This document shows positions 16,916 to 25,328 of a stretch of 64,000 nt of DNA, in pieces. A program made the translations under genes and the position numbers. Under the pieces are notes generated by a model that did not search any database, had not been told where the DNA came from, and was given only the letters and a program-made list of their open reading frames with translations. Each line of letters begins with the position of its first letter. Within the stretch, counting starts at the first letter, position 1. The stretch is from assembly GCF_030582395.1 (NCBI RefSeq), contig NZ_CP104382.1:248001-312000 (forward strand), in the 5' to 3' direction. The stretch comes from Ralstonia pickettii. GTDB taxonomy: Bacteria > Pseudomonadota > Gammaproteobacteria > Burkholderiales > Burkholderiaceae.

Positions 16916-19576
16916 ATGAAGAAGAAGGACATTGAGATTCTCGATGTCATGTCCCTGCGCGGCCCGAATATGTGGACATATCGGCCAGTGCTGGAGGCAT
17001 GGGTCGATATTGGTGAACTGGAGGACTATCCCTCCAACACGATTCCCGGGTTCTACGAGCGTCTGTCGACATGGCTGCCCACGCTGATCGAGCACCGCTG
17101 CAGCCCCGGCGTGCGCGGCGGTTTCCTGATGCGCTTGAAGGAAGGCACCTGGCCGGGGCACATCCTGGAACACGTCACCCTCGAATTGCAGAACCTGGCC
17201 GGCATGCCCGGCGGTTTCGGCAAGGCGCGCGAGACGCCGGTGCGCGGCATCTACAAGGTGATCGTCCGCGCCTGGCACGAAGACGTGACCCGCGCTGCCC
17301 TGTTCGCCGCCCGTGATCTGGTCATGGCGGCCATTGAAGACCGCCCGTACGACGTAGACGCCGCCGTCGAAACGCTGCGCGACATGGTGGACGAACACTG
17401 CCTCGGCCCCAGCACCGCCTGCATCGTCGATGCCGCCGATGACCGCAATATCCCGTCCATCCGCCTGTCCGACGGCAACCTCGTGCAACTCGGCTACGGC
17501 GCAAGCCAGCGCCGCATCTGGACGGCCGAGACGGACCGCACCAGCGCCATTGCCGAATCGATCTCGCGCGACAAGGACCTGACAAAGAGCCTGCTGCAGT
17601 CGTGCGGCGTGCCCGTGCCGGAAGGGCGCATGGTCGACAGCGCCGAAGATGCCTGGGAGGCCGCCGAAGACATCGGCGTGCCGGTGGTCGTCAAACCGTA
17701 CGACGGCAACCACGGCCGCGGCGTGTTCACAAACCTGATGACGCGCGAAGAGGTGGAAACGGCTTATGCCGTGGCCATCGAGGAAGGCAACGGCGTGATC
17801 GTCGAGCGCTTCGTCTCCGGCAACGAACACCGCCTGCTGGTGGTGGGCGGCCGGCTGGCGGCGGCAGCGATGGGCGAGACCGCGTCGGTGGTCGGCGATG
17901 GCACCTCGACCATCGAAGAATTGATCGAATCGCAGATCAATTCCGACCCGCGCCGCGGCAGCACTGAAGAACACCCGCTGAACTTCGTGCGCCTGGATTC
18001 CGCCGCACGCCTCGAGCTCAAGCGCCAAGGCTACGCTGACGGAAGCGCCGTGCCGCCGGCGGGCCGCAGCGTGCTGATCCAGCGCAACGGCAACGTCGCC
18101 TTTGACGTGACCGACCGGGTGCACCCGAGCGTGGCCGCGCATGCATCGCTGGCCGCGCGGGTGGTCGGGCTCGACATTGCCGGTGTGGACCTCGTGGCCG
18201 ACGACATCTCGCGGCCGCTGGACGAGCAGCGCGGCGCGATTGTGGAAGTCAACGCGGGGCCCGGTCTGCTGATGCATATCCGGCCGGCCCAGGGTGAACC
18301 CCGCCCCGTGGGTCGCGCCATTGTCGACCACCTGTTTTCCGACAAGGAAGGCACGCAGGACGACGGCCGCATTCCCATCGTCGGCATCACGGGCACCAAC
18401 GGCAAGACCGTCGTGGCCAAGCTGGTCGCGCAGATGCTCCAACTGTCGGGCAGGCATACGGGCCTGGGCTGCAGCGACGGCCTGTACCTTGATCGCCGCC
18501 AGGTGGAATCGGGCGCGCGCAACGACCGCGCCGCGTGGGATGCCTGCCATCGCATCTTGATGAACCGGGCGGTTGAAGCCGCCGTGTTCGAGAGCGACAG
18601 CGGCATGATCCTCTCGCAGGGCCTGCCGTATGACCGCTGCCAGGTGGGCGTGGTCACCAACTTCGGCAAGCCCGATCACCTGGGCGATTTTTACGTCGAA
18701 GACGAAGACCGGATGTACAGCGTCCTGCGCACGCAGATCGACGTTGTGCTGAAAACGGGCGTCGGTGTGCTCAATGCCGCCGATGCGCGCCTCGTTGAAA
18801 TGGCCGACCTGTGCGATGGCGAAGTGATCTTCTTCGCATTGTCGGGCGACCGGCCGGCCATCACCGAGCACCGCGCCGCGGGCAAGCGGGCCGTGTTCGT
18901 GCGTGACGGCAAGGTGGTGCTTGCCACCGGCCCGACGGAATTGGCACTGGCTGATGTGGCGGCCATTCCGCTGACCTACGCCGGCCGCGTACCGTTCCAG
19001 CTTGAGAACGTCCTGGCGGCCGTGGCCACCGGCTGGGCGCTGGGCATCTCGAACGAACTGATGCGCGCCGGCATCCTGACCTTCGATGTGGGTCAGGTGG
19101 ATGTGCCGGGCCGCTTTACGCTGTTCCAGCACAACGGCGCCACGATCGTGGTGGATGACGCGCACAACGCGTCAGCGCTGGAAGCCCTGGCCGCTGCGCT
19201 GGATAACTTCCCGGCGCAACGCCGCACGCTGGTGTTCGGCGCTGGCCTGCAACGCCGTGATGAAGACCTGGTAGCGCAAGGCACCGTCATCGGACAGACA
19301 TTCGACCGCGTGCTGCTGTGCGAAGACGCCAGCGTCAAACGCGCCGATGCCGGGTTCGACCGCCAGGCGCACGCGCTGCTCAAGCAAGGGCTGCAGGCGG
19401 GCGGTCGCGTGACCGAAGTCGTTGTCGAAGGCGGCAAGCGCCGGGATGCCGTGGAAGCGGCGCTCTCGCAGCTCAACGCGGGCGACTTGCTGGTTCTGCA
19501 ATGCGACGAATGCGCCATCGAGGGCACCGTCGAGCAGGTTCACCAGTGGATGGGCCGCGCCGAATCCAAGGCCTGA
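16916..19576 (+). CDS. cphA: Cyanophycin synthetase (CphA), first copy
   Basis: The 886-residue enzyme polymerises Asp and Arg into multi-L-arginyl-poly-L-aspartate, a nitrogen reserve. An N-terminal domain (1-160) begins VMSLRGPNMW. An ATP-grasp domain (about 220-480, KDLTKSLLQSCGVPVPEGR, VVVKPYDGNHGRGV) adds Asp. A Mur-ligase-like domain with P-loop GITGTNGKT near residue 490 (about 490-880) adds Arg. Both catalytic halves look intact. In the Mur domain several spots differ from copy two (GKTVVAK against GKTTTVR, DDAHNASALEAL against DYGHNPDAIQAL), so specificity or rate may differ. A 53-bp gap precedes the second synthetase, indicating an operon. Confidence 0.93.
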   Translation: MKKKDIEILDVMSLRGPNMWTYRPVLEAWVDIGELEDYPSNTIPGFYERLSTWLPTLIEHRCSPGVRGGFLMRLKEGTWPGHILEHVTLELQNLAGMPGGFGKARETPVRGIYKVIVRAWHEDVTRAALFAARDLVMAAIEDRPYDVDAAVETLRDMVDEHCLGPSTACIVDAADDRNIPSIRLSDGNLVQLGYGASQRRIWTAETDRTSAIAESISRDKDLTKSLLQSCGVPVPEGRMVDSAEDAWEAAEDIGVPVVVKPYDGNHGRGVFTNLMTREEVETAYAVAIEEGNGVIVERFVSGNEHRLLVVGGRLAAAAMGETASVVGDGTSTIEELIESQINSDPRRGSTEEHPLNFVRLDSAARLELKRQGYADGSAVPPAGRSVLIQRNGNVAFDVTDRVHPSVAAHASLAARVVGLDIAGVDLVADDISRPLDEQRGAIVEVNAGPGLLMHIRPAQGEPRPVGRAIVDHLFSDKEGTQDDGRIPIVGITGTNGKTVVAKLVAQMLQLSGRHTGLGCSDGLYLDRRQVESGARNDRAAWDACHRILMNRAVEAAVFESDSGMILSQGLPYDRCQVGVVTNFGKPDHLGDFYVEDEDRMYSVLRTQIDVVLKTGVGVLNAADARLVEMADLCDGEVIFFALSGDRPAITEHRAAGKRAVFVRDGKVVLATGPTELALADVAAIPLTYAGRVPFQLENVLAAVATGWALGISNELMRAGILTFDVGQVDVPGRFTLFQHNGATIVVDDAHNASALEALAAALDNFPAQRRTLVFGAGLQRRDEDLVAQGTVIGQTFDRVLLCEDASVKRADAGFDRQAHALLKQGLQAGGRVTEVVVEGGKRRDAVEAALSQLNAGDLLVLQCDECAIEGTVEQVHQWMGRAESKA

Positions 19577-19629
19577 CGATCGGGCCTGAGTCAGAAAGAA
19601 CGCCCAAAGCACAACGGAAAGCTGATTGC

Positions 19630-22197
19630 ATGGAAGTCTCTCGTATCCGGGCCTTGCGCGGCCCAAATCTCTGGTGCCGCCATACGGCCATCGAGGCCAT
19701 CGTGGCCTGTTCGGACCAATCCCAACTGCTGGCCGAACTGCCAGGCTTTGAAGACCGCCTGCGCGCGCGTTTTCCGGCGATTGGCCCGATGCGCCCAGAT
19801 GACGAAGCCGACGCGCCATCGATTGCGCACGCGCTGGAGGCCGCCGCGCTGGGCCTGCAAGCTGCCGCGGGTTGCCCGGTGACGTTCAGCCACACCGAGC
19901 CCACGCTCGAACCGGGCACGTATCAGGTCGTCGTCGAATACACCGAAGAGGAAGTGGGCCGACTGGCATTCGAGCTGGCCGGCCAACTTTGCCTGGCTGC
20001 GCGCGACGACCAGCCGTTCGATCTGGACGATGCACTGCACCGCCTGCGCGAGCTGGACGAAGACGTGCGCCTCGGGCCCAGCACCGGCTCCATCGTCGAT
20101 GCCGCCGTGGCGCGCGGCATTCCGTATCGCCGCCTCACGCAGGGCTCGATGGTGCAGTTTGGCTGGGGCAGCAAACAGCGCCGCATTCAGGCCGCTGAAA
20201 CCGACATGACCAGCGCCGTGGCCGAATCGATCGCGCAGGACAAGGACCTCACGAAGGCCCTGCTGCATGCGGCGGGCGTGCCGGTGCCGCTGGGCCGTTC
20301 CGTGCGCAGCGCGGAGGAAGCCTGGGAAGCCGCGCAGGAAATCCACGGCCCGGTCGTGGTCAAGCCGCGCGACGGCAACCAGGGCAAGGGTGTGGCCGTG
20401 CGCATCCGTACGCGCGAAGAAGTGATGACGGCCTACGAAGTGGCGGCCGACATTTCGTCGGACGTGATCGTCGAGCGCTACATCCCCGGCCATGACTTCC
20501 GTCTGCTCGTGGTCGGCAAGCACCTGGTGGCAGCTGCGCGCCGCGACCCGCCGCAGGTCATCGGTGACGGCAAGCACACCGTGCGTGAGCTGGTCGACGA
20601 GGTGAATCGCGACCCGCGCCGCGGCGAAGGACATGCCACGTCGCTCACGAAAATCCGCTTCGATGACATTGCATTGGCCACGCTCGCCAAGCAAGGCCTG
20701 AGCGCCGACGCCGTGCCGCCCAAGGGCACGCGCGTGGTGTTGCGCAATAACGCGAACCTTTCCACGGGCGGCACCGCCACCGACGTGACCGACGACGTGC
20801 ACCCCGCCATCGCCGCGCGCGCCGTGGCGGCAGCGCAGATGGTCGGCCTCGACATCTGCGGGGTGGACGCCGTGTGCGAGACGATGCTCAAGCCGTTCGA
20901 GGACCAGGCCGGCGGCATCGTGGAAGTCAACGCCGCGCCGGGTTTGCGCATGCATTTGCAGCCGTCATACGGCAAGGGCCGCGCTGTGGGCGAAGCGATC
21001 ATCTCTACGATGTTTGCCGACGGCGACGACGGCCGCATCCCCCTCGTCGCGGTCTCCGGCACCAATGGCAAGACCACGACCGTGCGCCTGATTACGCACC
21101 TGCTGGCGTCCAGCGGTCTGCGCATGGGCATGACCGGCACCGACGGCGTGTACATCCAGGGCCAGCGCATCGACACCGGTGACTGCAGCGGCCCGCGCAG
21201 CGCACGCAACGTGCTGCTGCATCCAGATGTAGACGCTGCTGTCTTCGAAACCGCGCGCGGTGGCCTGCTGCGCGAAGGTCTCGCTTTCGACCGCTGCGAT
21301 GTGGCCGTGGTGACCAACGTGGGCGAAGGCGACCACCTGGGCCTGAACTACATCAGCACGGTGGAAGACCTGGCCGTGCTCAAGAGCGTGATCGTGCAGA
21401 ACGTGGCGCCGCGCGGCATGGCGGTGCTCAACGCCGCCGACCCGATGGTCGCGCGCATGGCGGAGGGCTGCCCCGGTTCGGTCACGTTCTTCGCGCACGA
21501 TCCGGGCCTGCCGACCCTGGCGCTGCACCGCGCGCAGGGCAAGCGCGTGGTGTTTGTCGATGGCACCGAGATTGTGGCCACCGAAGGTGCCAACGAAACG
21601 CGCATCGCACTGGCTGACATTCCGCTCACGCGCAACGGCACGATCGGCTTCCAGGTTGAAAACGCGATGTCGTCGATTGCCGCTGCATGGGCGCTTGGCA
21701 TCGACTGGACGACCATCCGCCGCGGCCTTGCCACCTTTGTGAACGACGCCGCCACTGCGCCGGGCCGCTTCAACCTGTTCGACTACAAGGGCGCCACGCT
21801 CATCGCCGACTACGGCCATAACCCGGATGCCATCCAGGCACTGTGCAACGCGGTAGCGACCATGCCGGCGCAGCGTCGCATGGTGGTGATCAGCGGGGCC
21901 GGCGACCGCCGCGACGAAGATATCCGCAAGCAGACGCAGATTCTTGGCGGTGTGTTTGACGACGTCGTGCTGTATGAAGACCAATGCCAGCGCGGGCGCG
22001 CCGACGGTGAAGTGCTTGCGCTGCTGCGTGAAGGGTTGCAGGGTGCGTCGCGCACGAGCCGTGTTGAGGAAATTCGTGGTGAATTCCTGGCGATCGATAC
22101 GGCGCTGGGGCGGTTGCAGCCCGGTGATCTCTGCCTGATTTTGATTGATCAGGTGGAGGAGGCGTTGGAGCATATTGCTCGGCGGGTAGCTGAGTAA
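19630..22197 (+). CDS. Cyanophycin synthetase, second copy (CphA')
   Basis: This 855-residue paralogue of the upstream gene opens VSRIRALRGPNLW. It has an ATP-grasp domain (KDLTKALLHAAGVPVPLGR, VVVKPRDGNQGKGV) and a Mur-ligase domain with P-loop SGTNGKTTT near residue 477 and DYGHNPDAIQAL near 730. Both active sites look complete, so this is not the shortened CphA2 type lacking one site. The tandem cphA-cphA' arrangement is known from Cupriavidus/Ralstonia relatives; whether the two act as a hetero-oligomer is not visible. GGAAAG lies 10 bp before the ATG. A terminator follows directly after the stop. Confidence 0.92.
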   Translation: MEVSRIRALRGPNLWCRHTAIEAIVACSDQSQLLAELPGFEDRLRARFPAIGPMRPDDEADAPSIAHALEAAALGLQAAAGCPVTFSHTEPTLEPGTYQVVVEYTEEEVGRLAFELAGQLCLAARDDQPFDLDDALHRLRELDEDVRLGPSTGSIVDAAVARGIPYRRLTQGSMVQFGWGSKQRRIQAAETDMTSAVAESIAQDKDLTKALLHAAGVPVPLGRSVRSAEEAWEAAQEIHGPVVVKPRDGNQGKGVAVRIRTREEVMTAYEVAADISSDVIVERYIPGHDFRLLVVGKHLVAAARRDPPQVIGDGKHTVRELVDEVNRDPRRGEGHATSLTKIRFDDIALATLAKQGLSADAVPPKGTRVVLRNNANLSTGGTATDVTDDVHPAIAARAVAAAQMVGLDICGVDAVCETMLKPFEDQAGGIVEVNAAPGLRMHLQPSYGKGRAVGEAIISTMFADGDDGRIPLVAVSGTNGKTTTVRLITHLLASSGLRMGMTGTDGVYIQGQRIDTGDCSGPRSARNVLLHPDVDAAVFETARGGLLREGLAFDRCDVAVVTNVGEGDHLGLNYISTVEDLAVLKSVIVQNVAPRGMAVLNAADPMVARMAEGCPGSVTFFAHDPGLPTLALHRAQGKRVVFVDGTEIVATEGANETRIALADIPLTRNGTIGFQVENAMSSIAAAWALGIDWTTIRRGLATFVNDAATAPGRFNLFDYKGATLIADYGHNPDAIQALCNAVATMPAQRRMVVISGAGDRRDEDIRKQTQILGGVFDDVVLYEDQCQRGRADGEVLALLREGLQGASRTSRVEEIRGEFLAIDTALGRLQPGDLCLILIDQVEEALEHIARRVAE

Positions 22198-22202
22198 ATT
22201 GG

Positions 22203-22230
22203 AACCCCAGTGAAGTTCGCTGGGGTTTTT
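22203..22230 (+). terminator. Rho-independent terminator of the cphA operon
   Basis: An 8-bp stem AACCCCAG / CTGGGGTT (22203-22210, 22220-22227) with a 9-nt loop runs into TTTTT. It begins six bases after the cphA' stop. Confidence 0.85.
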
Positions 22231-22246
22231 GTTCTTGTGGTCCATC

Positions 22247-22439
22247 CCCTTTTCGTACCCTGCCGGGCACGACTCACTTTTCTTTGTCTTGCCAAAGAAA
22301 AGTAAGCAAAAGAAAGGCGCGCCCGAGATGGCGACACCCCCTTGAATTTGTGTGACCGTGCGGGGAAGGAGGCAAACTCGCTTCGCTCAGACAGCCTCCT
22401 TCCTTGATCCGCCCGCTCACAAAAATTCAAGGCGCCATC
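22247..22439 (+). repeat. Dispersed intergenic repeat, copy 1
   Basis: This roughly 190-bp element reads from TGCCGGGCACGACTCAC to AATTCAAGGCGCCATC. It contains a perfect 11-bp hairpin ACTTTTCTTTG / CAAAGAAAAGT (22276-22303) and a GGAGGC...GCCTCC inverted repeat around ACTCGCTTCGCTCAGAC. It is an inverted copy of 22548-22740. Short frames through it yield the peptide RLSERSEFAS, a string that I know as a frequent spurious protein in Burkholderiales genomes. Confidence 0.8.
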
Positions 22440-22461
22440 AAGGGCTCAACGTCAAGAGAAA

Positions 22462-22489
22462 AAGGCCAACCCATCGCGCGGTTGGCCTT
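22462..22489. terminator. Hairpin between the two repeat copies
   Basis: A 10-bp stem AAGGCCAACC / GGTTGGCCTT (22462-22471, 22480-22489) has an 8-nt loop. On the minus strand a short T tract (TTTTTCTC) follows, so it may terminate leftward transcription; rightward it lacks a T run. Confidence 0.5.
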
Positions 22490-22547
22490 GTCGTTTGAAC
22501 TTGTGCCCAGAGGGTGTGGCTTTTGTACTTTGACTCTCCTGCCCTAG

Positions 22548-22740
22548 ATGGCGCCTTGAATTTCTGTTGCAGGGAGGAAAAAGAGGGGAGGCTGTCTGAG
22601 CGCAGCGAGTTTGCCTCCCCTCCCTCCCTGCGACATAAATTCAAGGAGAAGTCGCCATCTCGGGCGCGCATTTCTTTGCTTACTTTCTTTGGGCAAGACC
22701 AAAGAAAGTGAGTCAGCCCCGGCAGGGGATGAAACAAGGG
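22548..22740 (-). repeat. Dispersed intergenic repeat, copy 2 (inverted)
   Basis: This element reads GATGGCGCCTTGAATTT through CCATCTCGGGCGCGC to the GCCCCGGCAGGGG end and is the reverse complement of copy 1 with scattered substitutions. Its hairpin has compensating changes (ACTTTCTTTGG / CCAAAGAAAGT, 22682-22709), so base pairing is kept although the sequence drifted. The GGGAGGCTGTCTGAGCGCAG segment is conserved between copies. Confidence 0.8.
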
Positions 22741-22825
22741 ATGCACCACCAACAAAAAACCAACACGAAACCACCCTCAACATCATTGCCCTATGATGAC
22801 GCCTCCCCCTAGTCCCCTCGCCATC

Positions 22826-23407
22826 ATGCCGAATCCCCCAACACTGGCCCCAGTAGAACTCGCAAAGTCCTACCGCCTCCTGAACCACGGCCCGACCACG
22901 CTGGTCACCAGCGCCCACAACGGCGTGCACAACGTCATGGCCGCCGCCTGGGCGATGCCGCTCGACTTTGACCCGCCCAAAGTGCTCGTCGTGGTCGACA
23001 GCCGCACACTCACTCGCGAGCTGATCGATGCCTCGGGTGTGTTTGCGCTCAACATTCCCACCCGCGCAATTGCCGAGACCACACTCGCGGTCGGTACGCT
23101 CACGGGCCGGGACGGCGACAAGTTCGAAGCGCTCGGCCTGGCCACGGTGCCAGCCCGCACGATCGACGTGCCGCTCGTCGCAGGCTGCGCAGGGTGGCTG
23201 GAATGCCGCGTCATCCCCGAGCCGCACAACGAGAAGCGCTACGACCTTTTCATCGCCGAAGTGACCGCCGCCTGGGCGGACCCAGCGCTGTTCAGCAACG
23301 GCCGCTGGCACTTCACCGATGCGGGCAGCAAGACCGTGCATTACCTCGCAGGCGGTGCATTCTTTGAGACCGGCGACGCATTAACCGTGGAGACCAAACA
23401 GCCATGA
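22826..23407 (+). CDS. Flavin reductase-like (FMN-binding split barrel) protein
   Basis: This 193-residue protein (SYRLLNHGPTTLVTSAHNG, NVMAAAWAMPLDFDPPKV, FALNIPTRAIAET, VAGCAGWLECRVIPEPHN) matches the flavin reductase/DIM6-NTAB family of FMN-dependent oxidoreductases. It overlaps the next gene by 4 bp (ATGA), so translation is coupled to the acetyltransferase. The start is uncertain: ATGs at 22793, 22796 and 22826 are in frame with no strong Shine-Dalgarno. I prefer 22826 because homology starts soon after. The substrate is unknown. Confidence 0.85.
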   Translation: MPNPPTLAPVELAKSYRLLNHGPTTLVTSAHNGVHNVMAAAWAMPLDFDPPKVLVVVDSRTLTRELIDASGVFALNIPTRAIAETTLAVGTLTGRDGDKFEALGLATVPARTIDVPLVAGCAGWLECRVIPEPHNEKRYDLFIAEVTAAWADPALFSNGRWHFTDAGSKTVHYLAGGAFFETGDALTVETKQP

Positions 23408-23916
23408 GCGACATCACCATTCGCCCATTGAACGACGAGGATGCCGAGGCCTTCAAGGCGCTACGCCTCAAAGCCATTCAAGACGCACCCACCGCCATCT
23501 GGCCGACGCACGATGAAGAATCGAGCCGCACGCTGGAGGAAACCCGCAATCGCATCCGGGCGACCGAACATCAGATCGTCTTCGGAGCATTTGCGGGGCC
23601 GGAGTTGGTCGGCATTGCCGGCCTACGTCGTGAGCCGCTCGCGCAAGTGGCGCACAAGGCCGTGCTATGGGGCGTGTTTGTTGACCCTGCGCATCGGCGG
23701 GGCGGTATTGCGGGTCGTCTGCTTCACGCCGCCATTGAGCATGCGCGTGCTGCACAGGTTCTGCAGATTCATCTCTGCGTCAACGCTGAGAACCCGCGTG
23801 CGCAAGCGCTGTATCGCAACGCGGGTTTCGAAACCTTCGGCATCGAGCGCCGCGCCATGCGTGTCGGCGATCGCTTCTACGACGAAGAACACATGGCGCT
23901 GCGGCTGGACAGCTGA
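23404..23916 (+). CDS. GNAT family N-acetyltransferase
   Basis: The 170-residue GNAT fold starts ITIRPLNDEDAEAFKAL. It has the acetyl-CoA motif A as VDPAHRRGGIAGRLLHAA (R-x-x-G-x-A/G) and motif B as NPRAQALYRNAGFETFG, with YDEEHMALRL at the end. It acetylates an unknown amine or amino group. It is translationally coupled to the flavin reductase gene (ATGA overlap) and convergent with the deaminase gene four bases later. Confidence 0.9.
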   Translation: MSDITIRPLNDEDAEAFKALRLKAIQDAPTAIWPTHDEESSRTLEETRNRIRATEHQIVFGAFAGPELVGIAGLRREPLAQVAHKAVLWGVFVDPAHRRGGIAGRLLHAAIEHARAAQVLQIHLCVNAENPRAQALYRNAGFETFGIERRAMRVGDRFYDEEHMALRLDS

Positions 23917-23920
23917 ACCG

Positions 23921-25309
23921 TCAGGCGCACGCCATCAGATCCGCCACGCCCCGGCTGGCTTCGGCGCGGATGCTCGCCACATCCAGCCCGCACACCACAC
24001 CTTCGTCCACCACAACCCGGCCGCCGATGATGCTGGTGCGCACGGTGATGGGCTCGCCGGCCACCACGGGTGCGAGCGCGGGGTCGTGGAAGCCGAAGAA
24101 GCGCGGATGGTTGATGTCGTAGAGCACGAGGTCAGCCGCTTGCCCGACCTGCAGCGTGCCGACCTCACTCAAGCCGAGCACGTGCGCACCGCCTGCGGTC
24201 GCCCAGTGAATGACGTCTTCGGCGGTGGTGGCGCCGGCACCTTGCTTGGCACGGTGAATGAGCCACGCGGTGTTGACCTCGCCGGTCATGCTGCCCGATT
24301 CGTTGGACGCCACGCCGTCCACGCCCAATGACACCGGCACGCCGGCCGCCGCCAGTTGCGGCACCGGTGCGATGCCGCTGCCCAGCCGGCTGTTGCTGAC
24401 GGGGCAGTGTGCGATGCCGCTGCCCGTTTGGGTCAGCATGCGGATCTCCGACGGCTGCAGGTGCACGAGGTGCGCAAACCAGACGTCCGGGCCCAGCCAC
24501 TCGTGCTCGGCGACGAACTCCACGGGCAGACAGTTGTATTTCTCGCGGCAGAAGCGCACATAGTTGTCGGTCTCCGACAAATGCGTATGCATGCGCAGGT
24601 GCATGCCGCGCGCCGCATGAGCAAGCTCGACCAGCAATGCCGGAGGCAAAGAGAACGTGGGGGTGGTTGGTGCCACCACCACGCGGCGCATCGAGTCGGG
24701 TGCGTCGTCGTGATAGCGGTGCTTGAGCCGCTCGATATCGGTCAGCATCTGGTCAAGCGTTTCAGGCTGCAACGCCGTCTTCGAGAAGCCCGGGTGGCTG
24801 CTGGCCGACTCGATGGCGCCGCCCCGGCAGAGCACGAAGCGCATGCCGAATTCGTCGGCCACGTCAAACAGCATGTCGCCCGATTCGGTGCTGCCGCCTG
24901 CGTGATAGAGGTAGTGGTGGTCGGCGCAGGTGGTGGCGCCCGATAGCAGCAGCTCAGCCATGCCCAGGCGCGCAGCCGTGCGCATCAGCTCCGGCGTGAA
25001 CAGCGGCAGGCGCGGATACGGCACGCTGGCCAGCCACCCTTGCAGGTCCTGATTCATGCCATCCGGCACGGCCTTGAGCAGGTTCTGGAACAGGTGGTGG
25101 TGCGTGTTGATCCAGCCCGGGTAGACGATGCAGTCGCTGGCGTCGATGACGCGCTCGCCGGGGCGCGGCATGAGGTCGGGGCCCATCTCGGCGATGCGGC
25201 CGCCGGCGATGCGGATGTCGACCGCACCGGCGCGTGCTGCATCACCACGCAGGCCGGTCATGACGGCCAACGGGCGGCGGATGAGGATGTCTTGAGGCGT
25301 GTTGTGCAT
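23921..25309 (-). CDS. AtzB-like amidohydrolase, predicted N-heterocycle deaminase
   Basis: This 462-residue metal-dependent amidohydrolase is of the TrzN/AtzB/8-oxoguanine deaminase branch. Metal ligands are visible: the HxH motif in NTHHHLFQN, His in HTHLSETDN, His in FAHLVHL and Asp in LGVDGVASNES. Relatives deaminate or dehalogenate purine, pterin or triazine rings (8-oxoguanine deaminase, isoxanthopterin deaminase, hydroxyatrazine hydrolase). It is the last gene of a seven-gene operon, 19 bp after a purine-type permease, which points to an imported bicyclic N-heterocycle. The start could also be the ATG at 25321; neither has a strong Shine-Dalgarno. Confidence 0.87.
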   Translation of the reverse strand: MHNTPQDILIRRPLAVMTGLRGDAARAGAVDIRIAGGRIAEMGPDLMPRPGERVIDASDCIVYPGWINTHHHLFQNLLKAVPDGMNQDLQGWLASVPYPRLPLFTPELMRTAARLGMAELLLSGATTCADHHYLYHAGGSTESGDMLFDVADEFGMRFVLCRGGAIESASSHPGFSKTALQPETLDQMLTDIERLKHRYHDDAPDSMRRVVVAPTTPTFSLPPALLVELAHAARGMHLRMHTHLSETDNYVRFCREKYNCLPVEFVAEHEWLGPDVWFAHLVHLQPSEIRMLTQTGSGIAHCPVSNSRLGSGIAPVPQLAAAGVPVSLGVDGVASNESGSMTGEVNTAWLIHRAKQGAGATTAEDVIHWATAGGAHVLGLSEVGTLQVGQAADLVLYDINHPRFFGFHDPALAPVVAGEPITVRTSIIGGRVVVDEGVVCGLDVASIRAEASRGVADLMACA

Positions 25310-25328
25310 GGAGAGGTCCATTGGAAAA

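Noticed and set aside
16913..19165. Long antisense open frame of 750 codons opposite cphA
   Set aside because: Shadow of the high-GC coding frame. The product is a His/Val/Ala/Gly-rich string without domains, and the plus-strand frame encodes a complete cyanophycin synthetase.
22149..22796. Short ORFs in the repeat region with peptides such as RLSERSEFAS
   Set aside because: They run through both copies of an inverted intergenic repeat in both orientations and have no binding sites; the conservation is of structure, not protein.
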